From positions 32,719-96,718 of the forward strand of contig NZ_HG964460.1 in assembly GCF_000612725.1 (NCBI RefSeq): DNA of 64,000 bases, written 5' to 3'. Each line of letters begins with the position of its first letter. Within the stretch, counting starts at the first letter, position 1. The translations under genes were made by a program, and so were the position numbers. The notes beneath the pieces were generated by a model, which saw nothing but the letters and a program-made list of their open reading frames with translations, made no database searches and was not told where the DNA came from. This DNA comes from Mycolicibacterium austroafricanum. Its GTDB lineage: Bacteria; Actinomycetota; Actinomycetes; Mycobacteriales; Mycobacteriaceae. Below are positions 1 through 11,346 of the stretch, one piece after another.

Positions 1-441
1 GGCCAGCGCCTGTGACGGATTGGCTCCCGAGAGCAGACCGGGCAGTGACTGGCCAGCTGAGGCCGCGGGAACCTGTGGCATCTGCGGCATCTGGGCACCC
101 TGCCCACCACCGCCCTGGCCGAGTGCGCCCATCAGGCCGCTGGCGCCACCACCCAGACCCGCCAACAGAGCGGGCCCGATCTTGTTGATGCCGTCCGAAC
201 CTTCCGCATCGATCCCGGTCTTGCCGGTGGAATCTCTTTTGGTCGTGTCGATGCCGCGGTCGACCTTGTCCCCACCCCGGCGGTTCTGCTCCGCGGTGTC
301 GTCCACGGCGACGGCCAGACGCGGGTCGACACCCGGGGCGTTGGCCCGTCCGCCACCGGTGCGTGCGCTTTCCAGCGCGGCCGAAGCCTGTCCGGACCCG
401 GACTGGATCGCGCCGTCGTCGGTACTGATCGATGAGGTCAT
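1..441 (-). CDS. ESX-associated Gly/Gln/Pro-rich protein, C-terminus beyond window
   Basis: The gene begins with ATG at 441 and stays open to the window edge, so at least 147 residues are encoded and the C-terminus is missing. The start is MTSSISTDDGAIQSGSG. The middle is hydrophilic, and a Gly/Gln/Met/Pro-rich stretch (GGGGQGAQMPQMPQVP) follows. Such low-complexity regions are common in accessory proteins of mycobacterial ESX loci. It starts 4 nt after the stop of the upstream small helical gene, so the two are probably cotranscribed. Function is unknown; the ESX link comes from the neighbourhood and composition. Confidence 0.6.
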   Translation of the reverse strand, partial: MTSSISTDDGAIQSGSGQASAALESARTGGGRANAPGVDPRLAVAVDDTAEQNRRGGDKVDRGIDTTKRDSTGKTGIDAEGSDGINKIGPALLAGLGGGASGLMGALGQGGGGQGAQMPQMPQVPAASAGQSLPGLLSGANPSQALA

Positions 442-444
442 GGG

Positions 445-816
445 CTAGGCCCCCTGAATTCCGGATTCGCCGCGGTTGTCCGAGCCGGTGATCCCGTCCT
501 GCAGCGCACCCAGATCGGTGATCACCGCCGAGAGCGACTGCGATGCCGCGCGGGCCGCGTCGGTTGCCGCTTTGATGGCAGCGCCGGCAGCGGAGAGGGT
601 TTCGGCAGCCGCCGGTGCCACCGTCTTGCCGCCGGTTGCGGCCGCTGCGCCGCTGCTGGAGACCACGCCCGCACTGCCCGCCGCCGTGAGTGCGTCAGTG
701 AGCTTAGTGCCCTCGGATGTGAGTTTGTCCGCCTCGGCCTGCAAGGTACGCAGATCCTGCAGGCCGGCGCGGTAGCTCTCGTGCGAGGTGATGGAAATCG
801 TGGAGGGAGAGGTCAT
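445..816 (-). CDS. small helical protein, ESX-type neighbourhood
   Basis: This 123-residue protein starts MTSPSTISITSHESY. It consists mostly of Ala/Ser/Thr-rich predicted helices with a Gly/Ala/Ser linker near residues 50-65, a helix-linker-helix layout like small ESX substrates. No WxG motif is visible. It follows the EspC-like gene and precedes the Gly/Gln-rich gene in one minus-strand unit. The sequence just before its ATG is the reverse complement of the recurring TGTCACGTCC decamer. I do not recognise a family with confidence. Confidence 0.55.
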   Translation of the reverse strand: MTSPSTISITSHESYRAGLQDLRTLQAEADKLTSEGTKLTDALTAAGSAGVVSSSGAAAATGGKTVAPAAAETLSAAGAAIKAATDAARAASQSLSAVITDLGALQDGITGSDNRGESGIQGA

Positions 817-825
817 GTCACGTCC
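816..825 (+). promoter_or_regulatory. TGTCACGTCC decamer, copy 1
   Basis: Exact copy of a 10-mer found 13 times in the window. Here it overlaps the ATG of the 445-816 gene and the short gap after the EspC-like gene. Function is unknown. Confidence 0.4.
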
Positions 826-829
826 TGGT

Positions 830-1180
830 CTAGGTGTGGTGGATGTCGGCAGCAGCGGCGATGTCGGTGCCGGTAATGGCGGTGAACTTCTCGCTGATGG
901 TGTCGGCCGCGGCTTGGGCCTGGTCGGCGACAGAGCGAGTGAGCGCCGCCGCGGCCTTGGCCCAAGCGTCGAGGCCCTCCAGTGTCTGGGCGTAGATGGG
1001 CGCCGGCACGCCATCACGGGTGAACTGCATGGTCTCCGTGCGTGCGGTATCCGCGATCGTGCCCAGCTCCCCGGCGATGGCGGAGAGGCCAGCCGCGGCT
1101 TCGCGGATACGTGTCACTTTGGCAGGGAAACCGTCGGCGTCGGCGATCTCGATCGTGGTCCCTGACGGACTGTTGCCCAC
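830..1180 (-). CDS. EspC-like ESX secretion-associated protein
   Basis: This 116-residue protein (from GTG 1180) is predicted to be helical. Its C-terminal part FTAITGTDIAAAADI resembles the end of the EspC family (DUF2580), where a Phe/Tyr and a Thr-Asp pair precede an Ala-rich tail. EspC-family proteins are small secreted partners of mycobacterial type VII systems. I chose GTG 1180 because GGAGGAGA lies just upstream; an in-frame ATG at 1213 would add 11 residues but has only a poorly spaced ribosome site. Confidence 0.6.
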   Translation of the reverse strand: MGNSPSGTTIEIADADGFPAKVTRIREAAAGLSAIAGELGTIADTARTETMQFTRDGVPAPIYAQTLEGLDAWAKAAAALTRSVADQAQAAADTISEKFTAITGTDIAAAADIHHT

Positions 1181-1376
1181 TATCTCTCCTCCCGCGGCCT
1201 GCACATGTGCCATCTCTTTTGCCGCATGAAATGCACGGCCTCTCTGGGCAGTGTATGGGCGCGAGCGTTGCATCGACGGCTGATACGCGTCTAAGTGCAC
1301 GCATCTGGTGCCGATGCAAATGCACGGGCGCCGAATGCGTGCTGGACGTGACGCTGAGCGGGGAACGCCGCTGCGA

Positions 1377-1532
1377 TCATCGCTCTGGCAGGAACCGGAC
1401 CCAGCGCGGTGGCGGATCGGGGAGTCGGTGCCTGCGCAGACTGAGCAACCGTGCGGACGGGCGCGGGGCGATCACGGTGGCCACCGCTGATAGAGCGGCT
1501 ACGGCGACCAGGAGGAGCACTGGGCCGCTCAT
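1377..1532 (-). CDS. 51-residue membrane mini-protein
   Basis: This short reading frame encodes MSGPVLLLVAVAALSAVATV followed by a basic, Pro/Arg-rich tail ending RWVRFLPER. The N-terminal 22 residues form one hydrophobic segment. The start overlaps the stop of the preceding large exported-protein gene as ATGA, the same coupling used elsewhere in this operon, which supports it as a real gene. It resembles the other tiny one-helix proteins at 4396 and 4482. Confidence 0.5.
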   Translation of the reverse strand: MSGPVLLLVAVAALSAVATVIAPRPSARLLSLRRHRLPDPPPRWVRFLPER

Positions 1533-3925
1533 ACGTCACCGGAACGGCTGCCGCCTGCGTCCGCACCTGAGCGTGCTCCCTTCGGTTCGGCGCCCGTGCG
1601 TGCGGACCGCGGGCTCGACGACGTCGCGTCGGTGTCACGATCCGGACGCAACGACACCCGGGGGGCGCTTGTGGACCGCTGTGTGTCGCGCGCAGTGCGC
1701 GTTCGCGCGGCGTCGGTGCGGCTGGTCACCGGCGAGTCGGCGACCGCTGCCGGTGCGTCCGCGGCTGCATCGGGATCAGCCGTTGTGCGGATTGCCTGCG
1801 GGGAGGATCTCTTCTCCGTCGCGGTGGACTCAGCGCTGTCTGGCGACGGGGCCGTGGCTTTCCCGGTGTCTTCAGTGGCGGCGGTGTCCTCGGGTGCGTT
1901 CACCTCCGCTGTGGTCGCCGCGGTATTGGTGGTGGGGATGGTTCCGGCGTCGTCGGCGGGCGCGCTTGCCTCCTGTTCGGCGGTTGCGTCCAGGGGGAGC
2001 ATCGTGGAATCCGGTGCTCCCAGGGTGTCGGTGACCGCGGGGACCTGATGCGCCGCGGTGGCCGCCGTCCGCAGCTGGGCCCCGTTGCCGGCCGACCGGA
2101 GCGCGGGTGGCGTGTCGATGGGCTTCAAATTGAAGATGCTGCGAATGCCGTTGTTGATGCCGTCGCCCACCTGGTTGGCGAACCGGTTGGCATCGAGCAT
2201 CGGCCCGTTGAGGTCCACCCCGAGATCGGTGACAGCACCCAGGCCGCCGTCGATCGCCTTATTCGCCTGGGCGGTGGCGTCGTCGAGTGCCTTGGCGATC
2301 GGGCTGAGCGCACCCTGAGCGTTGTTGATGATCGGGTTGAGCGCATCGCGCACCTGCTCCAGCGCCTGCGAGATGAACTGCGCGGCTGCGACGCTGACGG
2401 CGTTGCGGTAGACCAGGTTCCCGATCTCTTTGTTGCCGAAGATCTCAAACTCGCCTTTGGCCGGGTCGAGAAGGTTGTCCTGCAGCCCCGAGATCACCGA
2501 GTTGAACACGGTCTGCGGGGTCTCCAGGCCCATCTGCCAGGAGACCGGGTTCTGCCAGAACTTCGCCTGTGTACCGGCCATGTCCCAGCCGCGGGTGAAG
2601 GTGGCGACACCTTCGGCGTCCACGGTCATGTTGACGTCCTGGTAGCCCTGGGCGACCAGCTGGGTCAGGACATCGGCGAATGAGTCCGACACCGTGGTGG
2701 AGAATCCGAATCCCGGCAGGTAGCTCAGTGTGCGCGGGATGAATTGGACGGGTTCCAGCAGCGGCAGACGACCCGAGTCGTAGGTGACATACAGGTTGCC
2801 GTCCGCGCCGACGTCGACGTGCAGCAGGCTCGCCACGTCCACGGTCTCCAGCAGATGGTTGATCGTTCCGGCGCCCAGTGTGCCGCCGGTGAGATCGCTG
2901 ATCACCTCGAAGAGCGCGTCGACGTTGGGCGGAAGCAGGTAGGTGGGCATGGCCATCCCGACGCCGCTGTTGAACCACGCCAGCGGGTTGAGCAGCGTGG
3001 ACGGGGCATCGGAGACGATGTCGTAGGCGGCACCGAAGTCCCACACGGTGACGTTGCCGTCCATGACGGTGATCGGTATGCCCCAGTTGTTGGTGCCCTT
3101 GTGCGACGCCGTTCCGTCGGCGTTCGACAGATTCAGGCCGACCGCCGACGACAGCGGGTTGAGCAGCGAGAAAATTCCGCCGCCGGTGCGGCTCGGGTTG
3201 CGCAGCGCGAGCGCCAGGATGGCGGTCTTGGCGAACGCGGGATCGTTGAGCAGCGTCGGCGAGGCGAGCGCGAAGTTGGTGCCGCCCAATCCGATTGCCG
3301 GCACGATGGCGAGCTTGCCGGCGTCGGAGAAGAACGGCCCGTCCCAGGCGCCGGGAACGTTCAGCGGCAGATCCCCGACCAGAGTTTCGATGATCTCGGT
3401 GTCGATACCGGTGATGTCGCCGAGCAACCCGATGATGACCGCAGCTGCGTCACCGGCAGCCAGCGCGGTCTTCAATGCCGACAGTGTGCCCTGCGTCAGC
3501 GTCGACCACTGCAGGGTGCTGATCTGATCGATTGTGCCGGCGGGACCCGATGGGGGTACGGCGATTTCGGGGATGGAGATGTTGCCCAGGATCGGCATGT
3601 TGATGCCGGTCTGCAACGCGGCGACGAGGGTGGCGAGGCTTTCGACCGTCTGCTTGAGGCCTTGTCCGGCGTCGCCGGGAATGATCTGTGCCAAGCCGGC
3701 CATGCCGTTGAGGAAGTCCTGTGCGGTGCCCAATCCCATGGTGCGGAACGCCTGCGGGATCGGCCCGATCGGGTATATCCCTGTCGAAGCGGCGAGACTG
3801 ACCTGCGCCGCGACGAGCCGTGTCGGGGCGGGTGGCGGGGCCGGAACGGCCGCCGCGGTGGTGAGCGCGGTGACGGTGGCCGCCGCTGCGACCGTGGCGG
3901 CCAAGCGGGACGGTGTGGTGGACAT
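1529..3925 (-). CDS. large exported protein with charged C-terminal tail
   Basis: This 798-residue protein has an N-terminal signal sequence (MSTTPSRLAATVAAAATVTA, ending near PAPPPAP). Start 3925 is preferred to 3961 because AGGAGT lies 5 nt upstream. A folded region (about residues 40-620) contains repeated Gly/Asn/Leu-rich segments such as LLNPLAWFNSGVGMAMP, as in uncharacterised mycobacterial exported proteins. No GxSxG motif was found, so it is not an obvious PE-PPE hydrolase. Residues from about 630 are a Thr/Ala/Asp/Glu-rich tail that turns Arg/Ser/Gly-rich at the end, like the tails of the two exported enzymes upstream. Confidence 0.75.
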   Translation of the reverse strand: MSTTPSRLAATVAAAATVTALTTAAAVPAPPPAPTRLVAAQVSLAASTGIYPIGPIPQAFRTMGLGTAQDFLNGMAGLAQIIPGDAGQGLKQTVESLATLVAALQTGINMPILGNISIPEIAVPPSGPAGTIDQISTLQWSTLTQGTLSALKTALAAGDAAAVIIGLLGDITGIDTEIIETLVGDLPLNVPGAWDGPFFSDAGKLAIVPAIGLGGTNFALASPTLLNDPAFAKTAILALALRNPSRTGGGIFSLLNPLSSAVGLNLSNADGTASHKGTNNWGIPITVMDGNVTVWDFGAAYDIVSDAPSTLLNPLAWFNSGVGMAMPTYLLPPNVDALFEVISDLTGGTLGAGTINHLLETVDVASLLHVDVGADGNLYVTYDSGRLPLLEPVQFIPRTLSYLPGFGFSTTVSDSFADVLTQLVAQGYQDVNMTVDAEGVATFTRGWDMAGTQAKFWQNPVSWQMGLETPQTVFNSVISGLQDNLLDPAKGEFEIFGNKEIGNLVYRNAVSVAAAQFISQALEQVRDALNPIINNAQGALSPIAKALDDATAQANKAIDGGLGAVTDLGVDLNGPMLDANRFANQVGDGINNGIRSIFNLKPIDTPPALRSAGNGAQLRTAATAAHQVPAVTDTLGAPDSTMLPLDATAEQEASAPADDAGTIPTTNTAATTAEVNAPEDTAATEDTGKATAPSPDSAESTATEKRSSPQAIRTTADPDAAADAPAAVADSPVTSRTDAARTRTARDTQRSTSAPRVSLRPDRDTDATSSSPRSARTGAEPKGARSGADAGGSRSGDV

Positions 3926-3970
3926 GAGACTCCTCATAGGTGATGGGGTTGGATCGGTCATGGGGTCGAT

Positions 3971-4399
3971 TCAGATCCCGCCGGCGGCCATGATCTGTTC
4001 GCGCGTCTCGACAGGCAGTTCGATGAGCATCGTGGTGAGTCGGCGAACGTCGGGGTTGTGCGCGAGATCGAGCCAGCCCAGTTCGGTTTCCAGCTGTATG
4101 GCGTAGGCGCTGTCGGGCGCGGTGAAGTACCTGCTACCGATTCCGAAGAATTCGGCGATCAGCTCGGTCGTGTATTGCGAGGGCCGCTGGCGGTTCCCAG
4201 TCCGGAGCTGAGACAGGTACGGCGCCGAGAGCCGCATGCCGCCGGCGTGCACCCACTCGATGAGTTCGTGGCTGGTGAACGGGCCGCGGCCCGGCGGATA
4301 GATCGTGTCGAACAGCCTATTCAGCTGTGCGGCAAAGCCGCCCGGTCGAGCCGCTGCGGTCGCGACCTCGATATTTGTCGACCCTGCACCGCCGCTCAC
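3971..4399 (-). CDS. EspR-like nucleoid-associated regulator
   Basis: This 142-residue protein closely resembles M. tuberculosis EspR: FAAQLNRLFDTIYPPGRGP, then an HTH segment with SAPYLSQLRTGNR, then a C-terminal helical region (YAIQLETELGWL) corresponding to the EspR dimerisation part. EspR binds DNA at many loci and regulates the espACD operon needed for ESX-1 secretion. The GTG start overlaps the upstream stop as GTGA and is preceded by GAGGAGA. Its place among ESX-accessory genes suggests it controls the plasmid's secretion operon. Family assignment is strong; the target is inferred. Confidence 0.88.
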   Translation of the reverse strand: MSGGAGSTNIEVATAAARPGGFAAQLNRLFDTIYPPGRGPFTSHELIEWVHAGGMRLSAPYLSQLRTGNRQRPSQYTTELIAEFFGIGSRYFTAPDSAYAIQLETELGWLDLAHNPDVRRLTTMLIELPVETREQIMAAGGI

Positions 4400-4485
4400 C
4401 GCGGCTCTCCTCGCTGCCGCCGCGCCCGCAGCACGGTGAGAGTCGCCGTGACGGCGGCGAGAAAGAAGCCGACCGGCCCGATCAC
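4396..4485 (-). CDS. 29-residue membrane mini-protein
   Basis: A 29-codon frame encodes a hydrophobic helix (IGPVGFFLAAVTATLTVL) and a basic tail RARRQRGEPR. Its GTG overlaps the previous stop (GTGA), and its own stop overlaps the GTG of the EspR-like gene (GTGA), giving tight translational coupling. A purine-rich AAGGTGGT lies just upstream. This is too short for ordinary gene finders, but the two-sided overlap supports it. Confidence 0.5.
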   Translation of the reverse strand: MIGPVGFFLAAVTATLTVLRARRQRGEPR

Positions 4486-4670
4486 GGGGCACCACCTTGA
4501 GGAGCAACGGCCGGCCGATTGGCGGGCTGGCCTGCCGGCGGGCTCGGCTCGAACGTGTCGATGCAGCGGCGGATGTGGGCGGCGCCGGCGCGAATCCGGC
4601 GCGTCGCCTCCCAGATTGTGAACAGAATGCCAGCTGCGCCGACTATCCAGGCCACGGTTGTCAGGATCAT
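4482..4670 (-). CDS. 62-residue single-pass membrane protein
   Basis: The protein starts MILTTVAWIVGAAGILFTIW, one transmembrane segment, followed by a soluble Arg/Pro-rich tail. AGGAGG lies 6 nt before ATG 4670. The start overlaps the stop of the PE-PPE hydrolase gene as ATGA, and the stop overlaps the next mini-gene. It lies between an exported enzyme and an EspR-like regulator. No family is recognised. Confidence 0.65.
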   Translation of the reverse strand: MILTTVAWIVGAAGILFTIWEATRRIRAGAAHIRRCIDTFEPSPPAGQPANRPAVAPQGGAP

Positions 4671-6297
4671 GATTTGCCTCCTGGGCTCTTCGTCAGCCGG
4701 GATGTGTCCTTGCGCGATGACGGTCCGGAGATCTCGCGGTCACCGCTGCGGGCAGTGAGACCAGGCTGACTCGCCGTCCTGGCGGTTCTCGGTGAGCGCG
4801 GACCTGTTTCGGGTTCGGGGCCACTGTCTTGGTCGGTGTCGTGTGTGCGTGGCGGCGTGCGCGTCTCGGCGGTGTCGCTGTCGCGGGGCGAGTCCGCTGG
4901 GTCGACATGGTGGGTCGGGCTGCCGTTGTCGTTGTTGACGGTGGTTGTCGCGTCGTCCTGTGAACCGGCGTCTTCCGGCCCGGCCAGGTCCAGGGCTGCC
5001 GGTTCGTCGCGGTCATCCACCGCATCCGGCTCCCCGGCAGGCATCGCGTCGCCGGGCTCCGCTGGTGAGTCCTTCGTTGTCGATTGATCAGCCGCCGGAT
5101 CCGGCTCGCTGCCGGATCCCCGCTCTGGTTCCGTATTCGACTGCACCGCTACGTGGTCGGCGGCGACTTCTGGGTCTGCGCCTTTCGAACCTGAGATCGG
5201 TTCAGCCTGTGTCAGTGGTGCCGAAAGGTGCCCTGCCGCAGCGATCGACGTGGTCGTGTCGGTGTCGGGCGCGGACTCGACGGTCGGGGTGTTGCGGGCG
5301 CGATGTGCTGCATCGATGCGCCGAAGCACCGCGCCGATCCCGTCTGCCATCGCAGTCATCTGGTTGACCACGGCCCGCACCATCGACTGCACCACCCGCG
5401 CCAGGACGGGGGCCCGACCGGGCTCGTAAGCGGAGTCGATGATCGGTTTCAACTTCTGGTGCCAATCATTGAGCAGACCTTCGTCTATACCGAGCGCCTG
5501 CAACGGCCGGAGCAACGGCAACAGCCCGGTCGCACGGATCAGATAGGTCGTCGTGGTCGCCCCGAGGGAGTTCACGGTGGTAGTGATGTCGGATTCCGGG
5601 AACGCCGACAGGTCCACTGCGTAGGCGTTCGGGTTGTGGAACGTCAACGTGCCCAGGACCGCGTTGAGGACAGCGAGCACGTTGAGCTGATTAACCGGCC
5701 AGTGACCGAGACCGTCGTATTCGTGGTTGAGCACGATCTGATCGAACGGGGATTCGTCCGGCCGCGTGACGAACGAAAGCCCAGGCAACTTGAAGCCCCA
5801 GTTGCGGCCCATCACCCCGGTGTCCCCGGACGGGCCGGCCATCCGCACGAACAGCACGTCGCGGGCCTCGCCCGCCGCGAGTAGCGCCTGCTCCAGCAGG
5901 CTCAGCACGATGTCGCCCTGCGAGACCCCGATCAGTACCAGCCGGTCTCCGGCCGGCGCGGCCTCCAGCGCCGCTACGAGGTTCGCCAATCCCTCGGCTA
6001 CCGAGGCGTTCAACGCAGTCGCGCCCTGGAACGGAAACAGCGCTGCTGCATAACCGATCTGCAATGCCTGTTCACCGAAAAATGTGAAGGCCGCACCGAT
6101 GTCGGCCAGATCAACCATCTGCTGTGGCGCAGGATTGTTGCGGGTGCCGGAGAGATAGAACACCGAATCAGCGGCCTGCGCAGGTGCAGAGCTGATCACC
6201 AGCGTGGGCGAAACGATCAGCGCAGCGCACACTGTGGTCCCGATCCACCGCTTGGTCCGGTGCGTGTGTCGGCGGCTTCGCCGGGCCCGAGCGGCCG

Positions 6298-6301
<4 letters not shown>
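4667..6301 (-). CDS. PE-PPE-domain alpha/beta hydrolase, secreted
   Basis: This 544-residue protein has a basic N-region and a signal sequence ending near APAQA (residues 39-43), followed by a PE-PPE-type serine hydrolase domain (about 45-300). The nucleophile elbow GVSQG is at residues 125-129 (Ser127), and the segment NHEYDGLGHWPVN carries the likely acidic residue (Asp196). Such domains in mycobacteria act as lipases or esterases. A long Asp/Glu/Pro/Ser-rich tail follows from about residue 340 and ends Arg/Ser/Lys-rich. It overlaps the upstream hydrolase gene by ATGA. The substrate is unknown. Confidence 0.85.
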
Positions 6302-8499
<2,198 letters not shown>

Positions 8500-8604
8500 T
8501 CACCGGTGTGAATCGCACCGCGGCGCGTAGCAGGTCAGACGCGGGACTGGCCGAGAGACTGGGCGGGTTAAAGCAGCGAACCCGCAGCTAGAAGCCCTGG
8601 GCCG

Positions 8605-9993
8605 TCAGTCCAACTCGCGACGTTGCGCGATCGTGCCGCCCCGCACCGCCTCGTTGATGGAACTGGCGCCGTGGTCGCGGCCGCTGTCATAGGCGGTCAC
8701 CTTCGATCCGTCACCGCCGCGGGATCCGCTGCCCCCGGCCCCACCGCCGGGCATTCCGCCCATCGGGACCATCGGCATGTGTGGCATCCCCGCACCGACG
8801 CCCATGCCGCGGCCGGCCAGCGGCGTCGCCGGAGCAGCCGCTGAGCCAGTGGCGTGCGAGGTTGTCGTGGTCGGGTTATAGGCCGTTCGTGCAGGCTCGG
8901 GGCGCCCGGAAGTGTCGGCGACGGTGGACAAGTTGTTGGCCGAGGTACCCGGCGTCTGCGACACCGGCGCGGCCGCAGCAGCGGCCGGTGCCGGGGCGGA
9001 TGGACTCACCGTGGCCGCAGGCGATCCGCCGCTGGCCAGGCCCAGACCGACCGGCGCGGGGGCGATGGTGTCTCCGAAGTCATCGGCTGTCAGCGCGCCG
9101 GAGGTCTTCGCGTTCTGCGCCGGCCCCGCCGCGGTCGGAGCGCCGGACTGCGCGGCCAGCTGCGGCGCTGGCTGCTGGGACGGTGCTGCCATCTGTGGCT
9201 GCTGCGGGTTCTGGGCCTGGCTCGCCAGCAGTTTCAGCGCATCCGCGTTCAAGCCGGGGGAGGAGGAGCTGGTACTGGGCGCGGTGGCCGGCGGTGCCGA
9301 TGACGGACGCGTCGCCGGCGGAGCGGACGGTGCCGGAGTGCCGGGCGCGGGTGCTGGGGCACCAGGTGTCGACGGGGCGGCGGCCGGCGGGGTATCGAGC
9401 TTGCCGGCCTCGGTGCGGGTATCGGCGGGCAGCGGGCTACCGCCGCTGCGTTCCCGCGCTTGATCGGTGGACCGTTTCTTGCCACGCGGCTGGCACTTCT
9501 CCTGCGGCACAAGCCTCTCCGCCCCGCGGCGGCACGCCCGCTCATAGGCCTCGTCTGCCGCCTTGCGGCGCGACTCCAGTTCCCGCAGTTCCGCTTTCGC
9601 CGCTTCCAGCCGCTCTTGGAGCAGGCTGGCCGGCAGACCCGACAGCGCGGCTAGTTGCATCTCCGCGCGAATCGACGCGACCTTCTGCGTGGCACGTTCC
9701 AGATCGGCCTGCTTGGGCGCATTCCGCAGCCACACGTCGCCACCGTCACGCATATCGCGCATCGTCTGCGCCGCGGCCACCGCCGATGATGCCCCACCAT
9801 CAGCGGTGTCGCGGGTGCCGGCCATGTCACCACGCGCACCTTCCAGCGCCTCACCGGTTGCCACTGATCCGAAATGCGTGCTGCCCTCCTCGACGCCGCG
9901 GCCGAGTCGGTCCAGCGCGGAAGCCAGCGCAGCGGCGGCCGCAACCTCCTCCGCCGTCGGCCGCGACACGTCGAGATCAGGAGCTACAGGCAT
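8605..9993 (-). CDS. ESX-associated Ala/Pro-rich coiled-coil protein
   Basis: This 462-residue protein has an N-terminal helical part (about 15-90), a charged coiled coil (about 95-165, around LQERLEAAKAELRELESRR), a long Ala/Pro/Ser/Thr linker, and a Gly/Met-rich end (GMPHMPMVPMGGMPGG). This layout resembles mycobacterial ESX accessory proteins of the EspK/EspJ kind, although no defined family signature is visible. It lies between a secreted protease and the secreted hydrolases, all in the same direction. A role in secretion is inferred from context. Confidence 0.6.
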   Translation of the reverse strand: MPVAPDLDVSRPTAEEVAAAAALASALDRLGRGVEEGSTHFGSVATGEALEGARGDMAGTRDTADGGASSAVAAAQTMRDMRDGGDVWLRNAPKQADLERATQKVASIRAEMQLAALSGLPASLLQERLEAAKAELRELESRRKAADEAYERACRRGAERLVPQEKCQPRGKKRSTDQARERSGGSPLPADTRTEAGKLDTPPAAAPSTPGAPAPAPGTPAPSAPPATRPSSAPPATAPSTSSSSPGLNADALKLLASQAQNPQQPQMAAPSQQPAPQLAAQSGAPTAAGPAQNAKTSGALTADDFGDTIAPAPVGLGLASGGSPAATVSPSAPAPAAAAAAPVSQTPGTSANNLSTVADTSGRPEPARTAYNPTTTTSHATGSAAAPATPLAGRGMGVGAGMPHMPMVPMGGMPGGGAGGSGSRGGDGSKVTAYDSGRDHGASSINEAVRGGTIAQRRELD

Positions 9994-10042
9994 GCAACTA
10001 GCATGGCATTACCGACGGCATCTTGGCGGCGAGGACGCACGA

Positions 10043-10957
10043 TCACCGCGAAAGTGCAAGGTCCAGCGCCAGCAGATGCGGGTCTGCGGCTTCTGCTCCT
10101 GGATCAGTAAGCACCCTCGCTCCGAGACCCCGCAGTGCCGGTTCCAGGAATGTGGCCCTGCCAGTAGTTCCGTCGTCCGGGTGGACTTCGCTAAGCAGGC
10201 CAATCAACAGAACCGCACTGTTGCTGTCCACGACGAATACAGGCGCGCCGCTGTCGCCCTGTTCGCTCTTGTCAACGTAGTTGATGAAGAGGTCTTCATC
10301 GGTGTCCCGTTTCGCGGCGCACCAAACACCGGTACGTCCGGCGTCGACACAAATCGGCGTTCCAACGGGCAGAGCGCGAACTGCGTCTGCGCGCATCACC
10401 CCTGCGATTGGACGATTCGCGATGCGTGTCGCTGCAGAATCCAGACGCAGGTCCGGAACCCACACAACGCCATGATCTTCGACTCCAGAAGGTCCCGTGT
10501 CGGTGACGGTGTCAACAGCCTCGGTGATCTCGCCGAAATCCACGCCTGGCGGCGTCTGGCGGGCCTCGTTGAACAGACGAGCACTTCTATCTCCACTCGC
10601 CTTCCCGCAGTGGCCAGCCGTCAGAAATCCACGCTGACCGTCGCGCGTTACCGCAGGCCCTACAGTGCACGCCCAGTTTGGTGAGAACATGAGGCTTCCA
10701 GGCAGCGGGACGGGCGCCCACTGCGCTCGTGGCTTACCTTGATCGAACCGCTCGCCTTGACCCGTTACGTCCTGGTACTCCTGCAGCTCTTCATTGGACG
10801 GCCTCGTCTCGGGCTGCAGAAGCTCGGGGGAGGGCGTCGCGGTGCCGGCCGTGGACTGCACGGCGATCCCGTCACCCGGCGAGCAGGCAGCCAGAACCGC
10901 GACAGCTGCGAGTGCAGCTGCCGTCAGCCTCGTGACCTGCGAAAACCGGGTGGACAT
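10043..10957 (-). CDS. trypsin-like (S1) serine protease lipoprotein
   Basis: This 304-residue protein begins MSTRFSQVTRL with a lipoprotein signal; the lipobox LAAC places the modified cysteine at about residue 25. The catalytic triad of chymotrypsin-fold proteases is visible: His116 in TAGHC, a probable Asp161 in EDHGVVW, and Ser236 in GDSGAP. It is probably anchored outside the membrane. A longer in-frame extension to 11068 lacks the lipoprotein start and is rejected. GGAGG sits very close to the ATG, so initiation may be weak. The target is unknown. Confidence 0.85.
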   Translation of the reverse strand: MSTRFSQVTRLTAAALAAVAVLAACSPGDGIAVQSTAGTATPSPELLQPETRPSNEELQEYQDVTGQGERFDQGKPRAQWAPVPLPGSLMFSPNWACTVGPAVTRDGQRGFLTAGHCGKASGDRSARLFNEARQTPPGVDFGEITEAVDTVTDTGPSGVEDHGVVWVPDLRLDSAATRIANRPIAGVMRADAVRALPVGTPICVDAGRTGVWCAAKRDTDEDLFINYVDKSEQGDSGAPVFVVDSNSAVLLIGLLSEVHPDDGTTGRATFLEPALRGLGARVLTDPGAEAADPHLLALDLALSR

Positions 10958-11051
10958 ACCTCCATGGTCACACGGGGATGACAACTCGGCAAATATGAGA
11001 TCACCGCCGCGACCTGCACTTTTGTCGCGGCGGTAGCGTTGAAAGCAAATC

Positions 11052-11154
11052 ATCCACGGTTTACGCATCGGTCACGGCCCGCTGACCTGCGGATTCAGCA
11101 GCCTCCTCCACGCTGACCTGCACCGCCTCCCAGCAAAGGACTTTCCACGGTTTC
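11052..11154. repeat. iteron-like direct repeats
   Basis: TCCACGGTTT occurs at about 11053 and 11145, and GCTGACCTGC at 11081 and 11111 between them, giving the order A-B-B-A. Related TGACCTGCG lies at 11287 and GACCTGCAC at 11011. Clustered short repeats next to an AT-rich segment resemble plasmid iterons. Confidence 0.5.
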
Positions 11155-11156
11155 AC

Positions 11157-11166
11157 TGTCACGTCC
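11157..11166 (+). promoter_or_regulatory. TGTCACGTCC decamer, copy 2
   Basis: Exact copy of the recurring decamer, immediately after the second TCCACGGTTT element in the candidate origin region. Confidence 0.4.
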
Positions 11167-11346
11167 CCCTTTCGTCAGCTGATCATGAAACCCCATACGG
11201 GCCGGTCTGCGCACCCTTCAGCCGTCGAGGTAGCGCCGGGGTTCCGCTGGCGCAGATCGCACTAACTTTTCCGGTTGGCGCACCGTTGACCTGCGGAAAG
11301 TGTCATGGTTTTCGGTGATCTCGGCGTGAGCTGGACAGTTGCGTTG

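Noticed and set aside
1291..1380. 29-codon frame after the 51-residue mini-gene
   Set aside because: It has an ATGA overlap but no ribosome site or hydrophobic pattern; the product looks random.
1529..3925. PE-PPE hydrolase call for the large exported protein
   Set aside because: No GxSxG motif or catalytic triad was found, unlike the 4667-6301 protein.
10958..11068. N-terminal extension of the serine protease
   Set aside because: The 37-residue extension precedes a clear lipoprotein signal and lacks a better ribosome site.
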